Origin: Thermoanaerobaculum sp.
GTDB lineage: Bacteria; Acidobacteriota; Thermoanaerobaculia; Multivoradales; UBA5704
DNA length: 38,521 nt
Direction: 5' to 3'
NCBI GenBank assembly: GCA_021154885.1
Contig: JAJKHS010000096.1
Location: forward strand, 1-38,521
Below the pieces are notes generated by a model. That model did not search any database. It was not told the DNA's origin and saw only the letters and a list, made by a program, of their open reading frames with translations. The translations under genes were made by a program, and so were the position numbers. How positions within the stretch are numbered: the stretch's first letter is position 1; each line of letters opens with the position of its first letter. Positions 24,084 through 32,300 of this stretch are shown here, piece by piece.

Positions 24084-24355
24084 ACCGCCTCCCCCCCCTG
24101 CGCCACCAGATAGCGCACGATGTTGTCGATGGTATGGAGGAAGCTGTGGTCCTCCTCATGGTCGAGGTCGATGGCGACGCCGAACGTCCTCTCCAGGCCC
24201 TCCAGCAGGTTCAGGTAGCCGAGCGAGTCGAGCCCGATCTGCCGCAGGTCGGTGTCGTAGCGCCCGAGGTCAGCCTCGCTGATCCTGCCTCCCGCGGCCA
24301 TGTAGACCAGGCGCTGAACCCGTTTCTTCATGGCTGTCCGGTCGTCGTCGTTCAT
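24080..24355 (-). CDS. Free-standing acyl/peptidyl carrier protein B
   Basis: A 91-residue carrier protein with the phosphopantetheine site RQIGLDSLGYLNLLEGLE (Ser44). It lies between the ligase and the two dehydrogenase-like genes, the arrangement of pathways in which an amino or acyl unit is loaded on a discrete carrier, oxidised and then passed to an assembly line. The start at 24355 is chosen because AAGGA lies eight bases upstream; an in-frame GTG at 24385 would add only basic residues. The 3' end overlaps the next gene's GTG. Confidence 0.9.
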   Translation of the reverse strand: MNDDDRTAMKKRVQRLVYMAAGGRISEADLGRYDTDLRQIGLDSLGYLNLLEGLERTFGVAIDLDHEEDHSFLHTIDNIVRYLVAQGGEAV

Positions 24356-24381
24356 CCTGCGGTTCCTTTCTTCACGATTCT

Positions 24382-25893
24382 TCACGCTCCGGCGCTGGCG
24401 TTGAGCTGTTCACGGAGCACGGCGATCCGCGGCTTGCCGATCCCCGTGCGCGGGATCTCCGCGACGAAGCTGATGCGGCCCGGGACCTTGTAGGACGCGA
24501 GCCGCGACCGGCAGGCCGCCGCCACGGCCGCCCTGGTGAGCTCCGGGCTGGCGGCGACCACCACGAGATGCACCAGCGCCTCGCGGTTCAGGTCCTCGTC
24601 GGGGAAGGCGACGGCGTCCGCCACCCCGTCGAGCGCGGAAACGACGGCGACGATCTCCGTGGGATCGATCTTGCGCCCTGCGACGTTGATGTGATCCTGG
24701 GTCCGGCCGACGAGGTGCAGCCGTCCGTCGACGAGCCGCCCGCGGTCCCCGGAGTGATAGAAGCCGTCGGCGTCCAGGCGCTGCTCGAACAGCCCCGGGT
24801 GGTTGAGGTAGCCGCTGGCCATCGAGGCGGTGCGCACCAGCACCTCGCCGGTCTCCTCCGGGCCGTCCGGATCCTCCGGCCCGGGAGCGATCCTGATCTC
24901 CGCGCCGGGCAGCGGCCTGCCCAGTCCGGAGTGGTGGTCCGCCTCCCGCTCGAAGGTGCAGGGGCCGGTCTCGGCGATCCCGTAGTAGTCGGAGATGTCG
25001 AGGCCGTAGCGGGCACGGAACTCCTCGCGGACGTCGGGCCAGAGCGGCGCGCCGGCGGAGATGGCGTGCTTCAGGCCCGCCATCGCCGAGCGGTCCGGGC
25101 CGCCGGGAGCCACGAAGTTGCGGTAGAGGGTCGGGAAGGCGACGAGGCGGGTGATCCCGGACTCCGCGATCCGGCGTGCGACGGGGCGGGTCAGCGGAGC
25201 TCCCTTGAGGAAGTGGAGCTCTCCACCGGCGAGAAACGACGAGAGCAGCGAGGTGTTGAAGGCCAGGCCGTTGGAGAGAGCGGCCAGGCAGAGCGTCCGG
25301 TCCTCGCCGGTCATCCCCGTTCCCAGGACCCAGTTGCGCGCCGCGGAGACGACGGCGTGGCCGCTGAACTCCAGGCACTTCGGCCGTCCCGTGGTGCCGG
25401 AGGTGAAGCGGCAGACCTGAGTCGCCGGTCGCGGCTCGAAGGGCGGCGCGCCCGGCCGGGAGAGCGGCAGGAGGACGACGTCGTCCGCGAACGGGACCTG
25501 ATCGCCCTTCCCGGGCGCCTCGAGCCTTGCCGCCTTCGCCGGCTCGATCACCAGAGCATCGAGGCCACAGTCGCTCCGGATCGACTCGATCTCGCCGGTG
25601 TTGAAGTTGGCGTCGAGCAGGAGGGGCAGATCGCCGGCGTAGAGCACCGCGAAGTAGAGGATGACGTACTCGGGGCGATTGCCGAGGCAGAACCCCACGT
25701 GCCGTGGAGCCCGCCCACCAGCCCCGCCCTCAAGCCAGACGCCGCGCAACCAGCCTGCTGCGGCATGGATCCGGCCGCCGAGCTCATCGTAGGACAGGGC
25801 CTCCGAGCCCACCACCGCCCTGCGCCCGCGGTGGCGGCCCAGGCAGTCGGTCAACGCGTCCTGGATGGGACCGCGGGTCGGATCGCCGTTCAC
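24382..25893 (-). CDS. Adenylate-forming ligase, probable loader of carrier protein B
   Basis: A 503-residue ANL enzyme. The phosphate loop is RFTSGTTGRPK (residues 162-172), the A5-like motif is YYGIAETG, A7 is FYHSGDRGRL, A8 is GRTQDHINVAGRKIDPTEI, and the catalytic Lys is in TGIGKPRIAVL (K487). All catalytic parts are present. It starts with GTG at 25893, overlapping the upstream stop, and the carrier gene follows after 26 bp. It would activate an acyl or aminoacyl substrate and load the adjacent free carrier; the pocket residues do not give a clear substrate. Confidence 0.88.
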   Translation of the reverse strand: MNGDPTRGPIQDALTDCLGRHRGRRAVVGSEALSYDELGGRIHAAAGWLRGVWLEGGAGGRAPRHVGFCLGNRPEYVILYFAVLYAGDLPLLLDANFNTGEIESIRSDCGLDALVIEPAKAARLEAPGKGDQVPFADDVVLLPLSRPGAPPFEPRPATQVCRFTSGTTGRPKCLEFSGHAVVSAARNWVLGTGMTGEDRTLCLAALSNGLAFNTSLLSSFLAGGELHFLKGAPLTRPVARRIAESGITRLVAFPTLYRNFVAPGGPDRSAMAGLKHAISAGAPLWPDVREEFRARYGLDISDYYGIAETGPCTFEREADHHSGLGRPLPGAEIRIAPGPEDPDGPEETGEVLVRTASMASGYLNHPGLFEQRLDADGFYHSGDRGRLVDGRLHLVGRTQDHINVAGRKIDPTEIVAVVSALDGVADAVAFPDEDLNREALVHLVVVAASPELTRAAVAAACRSRLASYKVPGRISFVAEIPRTGIGKPRIAVLREQLNASAGA

Positions 25894-27056
25894 GACAGCG
25901 CCTCCAGCTCTTCCCGGTAGGCGAGCGCCTGGCCGGCGATGGCCTTCATCGTCGTCAAGCTTCCTCCCGCCATCTTGAGACCCAGAATCTGCGCGTGAGC
26001 GTTGAGGAATTCGCTGTCCCACATGTAGCCCGCGCCGCCCTGCATCTCGGCACACAGCGCGGCGAAACGGGTCGTGCGGTCGACGCAGAACCATTTGAGC
26101 GCGGCGACCTCAGCCACCGCGTTGCGCCGGCGCTCCAGGTGCTCGAAGCGATCGATCAGGCCCGCGCGCATCAGCTCCTGGTCGGCGGCGGCCCGGGCGA
26201 GCGCCAGCCGGTTGATCGGCCAGCTCGCCAGGGAGCGGCCGTCGACGATCCTCTGACCGCCGTACTCCAGGATCCGCTTCAGCAGGCGGCCGTGGAGGAA
26301 GCAGGCGTCCGCGCACATCAGGAAGCGGGCGACGGTCATCACCTTGTTCCAGTGCATCAACTGGCGGACACCGCGCTTCAGGGCCAGGTTGGCGGCCGGC
26401 ACCCGGACCTCGGCGAAGTCGATCATTGCGGAATCGATCGCCCGGGTGCCGAGCTTGTCGAAGACCTTGAGCACTCTGACGCCAGGGCGCTCCTTCTCCA
26501 CCAGGAGGGTCGACATCTCGCCGTCGAGCTTCAGCGTGACGAAGCAGAGATCCGCGTTGGCTCCATTGACGACGTAGAGCTTGCGGGCGTTGACCACCAG
26601 CTCGCCGCCATCGCGTACGGCCGTCGACTCCATCTGCCCGCCGGGCTCCGTGTCGCAGGCGCAGCCGACGAGCCGGCCGGCGATCATCTCGGGCAGATAG
26701 CGGTCGCGCAGCCCCTCGCCGTGCGCGGTCGCCAGCCAGTGGCCGGTGATCTCGGTCTGGCAGTGCATGCCGAGGGAGAGGCCCAGGTCCCCGAGCTCCG
26801 AAGTCGCCTCGCTCAGAATCAGCGCGCCCAGAAGGCCGAGGCCCTGGCCGCCCAGCTCGCGGGGCAGCGAGATCCCCAGGAAGCCCAGCCGGCCGAGCTC
26901 CTGCCACTGCGACTTGACGAGGTGGCCGCCGGGCGCAGCCACCCACTCGCGCAGCCTGGGAGCCTCGAAATAGCGTCCCGCGCGTTCGCGCAGATCCCGG
27001 TGCTCCGGCGTGAAGCACGGCGAGAAGGCGGGGTGATCGAGCAGGGGCCGTTGCAT
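25890..27056 (-). CDS. Acyl-CoA dehydrogenase-family flavoprotein, catalytic base not evident
   Basis: A 388-residue member of the acyl-CoA dehydrogenase superfamily with a normal layout. The N-terminal helices contain LGFLGISLPRELGGQGLG; the middle domain contains CACDTEPGGQMES and RKLYVVNGANAD; the C-terminal bundle ends with EMQGGAGYMWDSEFLNAHAQILGLKMAGG. The catalytic Glu at the usual late site (YEGT) is replaced by Ala363, and the alternative site used by isovaleryl-CoA and prolyl-PCP dehydrogenases reads HWNK (Asn237). It would desaturate a carrier-bound acyl or aminoacyl unit if another base or a partner subunit supplies the function. The ATG overlaps the upstream stop by one base. Confidence 0.87.
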   Translation of the reverse strand: MQRPLLDHPAFSPCFTPEHRDLRERAGRYFEAPRLREWVAAPGGHLVKSQWQELGRLGFLGISLPRELGGQGLGLLGALILSEATSELGDLGLSLGMHCQTEITGHWLATAHGEGLRDRYLPEMIAGRLVGCACDTEPGGQMESTAVRDGGELVVNARKLYVVNGANADLCFVTLKLDGEMSTLLVEKERPGVRVLKVFDKLGTRAIDSAMIDFAEVRVPAANLALKRGVRQLMHWNKVMTVARFLMCADACFLHGRLLKRILEYGGQRIVDGRSLASWPINRLALARAAADQELMRAGLIDRFEHLERRRNAVAEVAALKWFCVDRTTRFAALCAEMQGGAGYMWDSEFLNAHAQILGLKMAGGSLTTMKAIAGQALAYREELEALS

Positions 27057-28573
27057 CAGCCTTCCTGGGTGACGTAACCGTGGCTGTACGCCACGGTCAT
27101 TCGGTCGCGTTTGAAAGCGGTTTCGTCGGGGACGCCGAGCAGGGCCAGGTAGACGGCCTCGTCGCCGGGGCCGAGCCGGGCCAGGGCGGCGCACTCCTCA
27201 CCGTCGAATCCGCCGATACAGGTCATCCCTACGGCTCCGAGACGCGCCGCCGCCAGGTGGAGGCGCTGGCCCATCTGCGCGGCGTGGAAGTGCAGCTCGG
27301 CGAAGGCCGAATACCCATGCTCGTCGACCAGACGGCAGATCGGAGCGTGGAAGATCACCAGGGCCGCCAGGTTGCCGGCGATCTCCTGCTGCATGCAGGC
27401 CGGCCGGGGATCGGCCGCCCGCGCGTCGATCCGGTGGAGAGCATGGCTCGCCGGGGAGTAGGCGAAGACGCCGGCGAGGCCGTCGACGTTCCTCGCCACC
27501 AGGCGCACGCCCAGACGCGCGGAGCCGTCCTGGGAACAGTCCGCCGGGAAGCCCTCGGCCCGCAGCGCGCCGAGCAGCTCGCCGAGTTGAGCGACGCTCA
27601 AGGGCTGATCGCGGAAGCCTTTGGCCGAGCGCCGGCCCAGGATGAGCGAGCGCCACTCGGTCGCCGATGATGGCCGAGGGCGGCCGTCCGGTAGCGGCAG
27701 GAGGGAGGAGACCTCGGGAATATCCGAGACGTGGGGGACCTCGTGGACCTCCGCCGGCTCGAGCAGGAGCGTGACGCTGACGGGAGCGCAAGGCGTCTTG
27801 AGCGGAGAATCGAACGAGAGGATGCCCCGGAGCGACTCCCAGTTCAGGACCTCCTGTTGCCCGGGCAGCTCCAGGCAGGTGGAGGGGAGGACGGCCTCGG
27901 TCTCCGACCCGACAGCCGCCTGCGGTCCGGCGGCCGGCCCGGCGCTGGTGAAGGAGAGGGCCGCCAGAGGCTCACGGCACAGACCGTCGAGCTGCAGGTG
28001 CTCGGCCATGGAGGTACGGGAGAAACGCAGGTGGAGGTTGGGCGTGAAGCCCAGCGCGGCGGTGTAGATCGCCAGGTTGGTGGTCAGATGGCCGACGTCG
28101 AGATGACAGTAGGCGTAGCCGCGCTGGTGGTACTTCTTCATGCTCAGCCAGGGACGGCCGACGAGGGTGAGCAGGGCTTCCAGGCGGTGTCCGGAGGGGG
28201 TGACGAAACCGGCCCCGGCCAGATCGTCGTGGGTCAACGGTGCAAGGCCGTAGGGGACGAGGCGCCCCTGTTCGACGTCCCAGAGGTAGCTCCCCTCGCC
28301 GGCGATGCTCGCGATCACCTCATAGGGATAGAGCGCGCCCGCCGAAGGCGTGGTGCGCCAGCGGATCCGCTCCCAGGCGCCCGCCACGAAGCGGGAGTGG
28401 GTCTGCACCCCGTATCCAACCTTCAGGACGTCCTCGAGGGCGGCGCGCCATGGCACGGTCCCCGGAGCCGGCCGGACCGAAGAGGACTTCGCGTGAGCGA
28501 CCCGCAGGCGCGACTCGTTCCAGAAGCTGGCAAGGCTCCTCACAGGAGTGCCCGTTCGTGCAAGCGGTGTCAT
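27056..28573 (-). CDS. Tandem SagB-type (nitroreductase-fold) FMN dehydrogenase
   Basis: A 505-residue protein with two copies of the SagB/ThcOx flavin-oxidase fold. The N-half has WRTTPSAGALYPYE (residues 72-85) and KYHQRGYAYCHLDVGH (147-162). The C-half starts with RRSAKGFRDQPLS (314-326) and has HGYSAFAELHFHAAQMGQRL and IGGF (453-456) but lacks the PSAG..YP motif. SagB relatives oxidise azolines to azoles in RiPPs and NRPS products. Here no cyclisation domain is visible, so another two-electron oxidation is also possible. ATG 28573 has GGAG seven bases upstream. The stop overlaps the next start. Confidence 0.88.
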   Translation of the reverse strand: MTPLARTGTPVRSLASFWNESRLRVAHAKSSSVRPAPGTVPWRAALEDVLKVGYGVQTHSRFVAGAWERIRWRTTPSAGALYPYEVIASIAGEGSYLWDVEQGRLVPYGLAPLTHDDLAGAGFVTPSGHRLEALLTLVGRPWLSMKKYHQRGYAYCHLDVGHLTTNLAIYTAALGFTPNLHLRFSRTSMAEHLQLDGLCREPLAALSFTSAGPAAGPQAAVGSETEAVLPSTCLELPGQQEVLNWESLRGILSFDSPLKTPCAPVSVTLLLEPAEVHEVPHVSDIPEVSSLLPLPDGRPRPSSATEWRSLILGRRSAKGFRDQPLSVAQLGELLGALRAEGFPADCSQDGSARLGVRLVARNVDGLAGVFAYSPASHALHRIDARAADPRPACMQQEIAGNLAALVIFHAPICRLVDEHGYSAFAELHFHAAQMGQRLHLAAARLGAVGMTCIGGFDGEECAALARLGPGDEAVYLALLGVPDETAFKRDRMTVAYSHGYVTQEG

Positions 28574-28637
28574 CGAGATCTCCAAGAAAGACAAATCGTC
28601 ATTGCCGTGACAGCCGCGGCACGGAAAAGCGGAGCCG

Positions 28638-29336
28638 CTACCACGGGAACTCCTCCCGGTCTCTGAAGAACTTGCCGCGCGGGCCGTCGTCCGGCAGCAT
28701 CGCCAGCCAGACGGCGGTCTCCGCACCCTCGGCGGTCGATCGCGGCGCTTTGAGCCCGCCCAGGCGGGTGCGCACCCAGCCGGGCGTCATGGCGTTGACC
28801 AGGACGTTGGTCTCCTTCAACTCGTCGGCGAGGATCACGGTCAGGGCGTTGAGGGCGGTTTTCGAGATGCGGTAGCAAGGTCCGCCGGCAGCCAGCTTGG
28901 AAAAAGACCCCCGTCCGCTCGACACGTTGACGATCCGGCCGTACCCCTGCTGTTTCATGATCGGCAGGAACGCCTGGCAGCAGTTGAGCACCCCGACGAG
29001 GTTGGTCTCGAGCGTCCGCCGCATCACGGCGAGGTCCACGGTGACCAGGGAATCCTCGGGATCGATGGCGACGGCGGCGTTGTTGACCAGCGCGTCCAGC
29101 CGGCCCAGCTCGCCGGCCACGAAGCCGGCGACCTGCCGGGCACCGGCGGGATCCGTCACGTCCAGGGCCTGGAAGTGCGCGTCCAGACCTTCCTCGCGCA
29201 AGAGCCTGAGGGCCCTGGCACCCCGCTCCGCATCCCGGGCGGTGAGCACGACCGTGCAGCCGGCCAAGCCGAGCTGGCGGCAGATCTCGAACCCGATCCC
29301 ACGGTTCGCTCCGGTGACCAGGGCAATTCTCTTCAC
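28638..29336 (-). CDS. Short-chain dehydrogenase/reductase
   Basis: A 232-residue classical SDR. The Rossmann motif is TGANRGIG at residues 8-15, with NNAA near residue 89 and the catalytic Ser...Tyr...Lys in NVSSGRGSF and CYRISKTALN. The sequence LTARD after the second strand suggests NADP(H). It would reduce a keto group or oxidise an alcohol on an intermediate or the product. It starts with GTG 29336, overlapping the NRPS stop, which fixes it as the second gene of the operon in this window. Confidence 0.93.
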   Translation of the reverse strand: MKRIALVTGANRGIGFEICRQLGLAGCTVVLTARDAERGARALRLLREEGLDAHFQALDVTDPAGARQVAGFVAGELGRLDALVNNAAVAIDPEDSLVTVDLAVMRRTLETNLVGVLNCCQAFLPIMKQQGYGRIVNVSSGRGSFSKLAAGGPCYRISKTALNALTVILADELKETNVLVNAMTPGWVRTRLGGLKAPRSTAEGAETAVWLAMLPDDGPRGKFFRDREEFPW

Positions 29337-32300
29337 AGTGCCGCCTCCGCGCTCTCCCGCAGCAGCTCCGCGACCGGACAATCCGGGTCGGCCACGACGG
29401 CGGCAAGGATCTGGAGGAAGCGGTCGCGCAGGCGGACGACCCTCTCCTGATCGAGCACGTCGCGGTTGTACCTGAAACGACCGGCAAGCCGGCCCGACTG
29501 GTTGAGGAAAAGACTCAGGTCTTTCCGCATCCTGCTGCCATGGAACGGCAAGGGGCTGACCCTGAGGGCGCCTGACATGGTCTGTTCGGCGGGCGGCAGC
29601 TTGGCGAACTGGAAGACGATGCGGAATGTCGCAAGCCCGCCTTGATCCTCCCTGTCCTGGAAGCTCATGCCTTCGAACACGGGCTCGTAGAGGATGTCTG
29701 GATGAGCCTGCGCCGCCAGCGTCACGTCACGCACCCGTGTCAGGAGCTCGCGGAAGGTAGAAGCGCCCGAAAACCGCGTGCGCAAAGGCAACCCGGCGTA
29801 GAAATTGCCGATCAGACTCTCGATCTCCACCTGGTTTCGGTTGGCGAAGAGGCAGATGGTGACGATGTCGCTCGCCTCCGTCTCGTGATGGAGCAGCGCG
29901 TTGAAGGCCGTGAGCAGCGCCATGAAAAGGGTCACGTGGTGCGCTGCGGCGAACGCCTCGAGCTTCTTCTCGAGCTCCGCGGAAACCGTGACCCTCTCAA
30001 TGCCGGCTTCGAAGGTCTGGCGAGTGGGCCGCGGCCGGTCGCCGTGAAGATCGAGGGGCTGGGCACCATCGAGATGCTCTCGCCAGAAGGCCACGTCGCT
30101 GGCCAGGGACTTCTCCGTGACGGTGCGCCGCTGCCAGCGTGCGAAGTCTCGATACTGGATCGCGAGCGGGCGCAAGGGGGAGGGCCGGCCCTCACGGAAG
30201 GCGTTGTAGAGGGCCGCCAGCTCGCCTTCCAGCACGGTGCGCGACCAGCCGTCGAAGGCGATGTGATGGACGACGAAGAACAGCACGCTTTCCTTCTCCG
30301 AGAACCGGAAAAGCTTCAGCCGGAACAACGGTCCGCTCTCGTAGTCGAAATGCATCCGGCTGTCGAGCCTGCACCAGGCCCGGACCTCCACCATCCGGTC
30401 GAGAGGAGCCACCCGTGCCAGGTCGATGATCGGGAGCCGGACGGGGAGCGAGGGGTGGATCACCTGGACCGGCCCTTCCGTGCCTTCCCTGAAATTCGTC
30501 CTCAACACCTCGTGACGATCGACGATCTCCTGCAACGCCCGCTGCAGGCATGAGAAGTCGAGAGGGCCCTCGAACCGCACCATGATCGAGATCGTGGCAG
30601 GAGCCAGGGTACGGGCTTCGAGCTGCCGCCCCGCCCAGAAACGCTCCTGCGCCAAGGACAGGGGAGGCAGCTCGCCCGCATCCCAGGTGCCCCTCTCGAT
30701 GTGCGACCCTTTTGCAACGTCGAGGCGGTAGCCGAGCGCATCCGCGGTCCGCCGCGCGGGCTCGCCGAGACTCTCCTCGGCGAGCTCTGACCGCCACCTC
30801 TCGGCCACTTCTGCGTTCACTCCGGAGTGCTGGTGGAATTTGACGTCTCCCAGCATTCTCGATGCCGAATGGAGGCCGTCGGTCATCCGTGCGGATCCGT
30901 GCTCGTAGGGCCGCGCCATGTCCGGGTGATAGTCGAGGCCGAGGAATTGGCAGACCTCCCGCAAGACCCGCTCGGGCGCGGCGACCAGCTCTTCGAAGCG
31001 CACCGTGTGGTGACGACCGGCCGGTACCTCGGCGAGGAAATCCAGGATGTTCCGGTGCGAGACCTCCCAGATCAACTCCGCCAATTGCCGGCGGGTGAAC
31101 GGGTGCGCGCGCCGGAAGAAGATCTGGTCGATCTTGGCCTCTTCGAAGGAGCGGATCATGCCGCCAGGATGACGGCTCAGGTGGAGGTAGCGCGGCGCCA
31201 TGAAGCCGGCCTCGGCCCGGCGCAGGATCGCGGGATCGAGAGCGTACGACGGGGTCTTATCGACCAGCCACCGTCCCGCGAGCTCCGTTTGCAGGAGCCG
31301 ATAGAGCTCCAGCGTCGACATCTCCCGGCGCTCACAATCCTCAACCCACTCCCGCACCTCTTCGATCTCGCCGCCGCGGATCTCCTTGACCGCGCGCAAC
31401 AGACCTTCCAGCCAGAAGCTGTCCCGGCCGGCAAAGGCCGCTCGCCGGTCGGCCATGGTGGGGAACGAGAGGAGCTCGAGCTCCGGCGGCGCGAAAAGCT
31501 GAGGGTGACCGCCGAGCATGATGCGCAGCAGGGTCGTGCCTGAGCGTGGCGGCGCCAGCACGAACAGGGCGGGAGGATTCCTCTCGACTGGCAAGGAGAG
31601 CGCGGGCAACGGCGGAATCAGTTGCCGCATGCGCGCCACCATTGCCGCGTCAACCCGGCCGGCGGGGTCCGCAGTGCCGCCCGAACCGGTCGTGGCGTCA
31701 GCAGGAAGCCACCGGGCGACTGCTGCCGGATGCTGCTCGCGCAGGTAAGCGGCCAACTGGCCGACTGTGGGGCAATCGAAAATCACCACCACTTGGACGA
31801 TCTCTCCCAGCTCCCGCTGCAGGCGGTTGATCAGCATCGCGCCAAGGATCGAGTTCCCCCCCAGGGCGAAAAAGTCCTCGTCAACCCCCACCCGTTCGAT
31901 CTTCAACGCCTCGCGGAAAAGACCGGCGAGGAACTGTTCGAGCGCCGTCTCCGGCTCGCGGTACCCCTCCCGGCTCACTAGTAAGGTTTCCGGAGCGGGC
32001 AAGGCGCTGCGGTCGACCTTGCCGTTGGTGGTCAAGGGTAGAGAGGGCAGCGTCACCACGGCAGCCGGCTGCATGTAGTCCGGCAGCCGCGCCGCAAGGA
32101 ACGCGCGCAGCCCGGCGGGATCCGGCTCAGCCGCCGCCCCGAGATAGGCTACCAGCCGACGCTCGCCGTTCTCTGCGTCCTCCCGCGCCAGCACCACGAC
32201 CTCACGCACTCCGGGATAGGCGGCGAGCACCGCCTCGATCTCCCCCAGCTCGATACGGAAACCGCGGATCTTGACCTGGTGATCGAGCCTCCCAAGGTAT

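Noticed and set aside
25704-27077. Plus-strand open frame opposite the acyl-CoA dehydrogenase gene
   Set aside because: Antisense shadow in high-GC DNA without recognisable domains.
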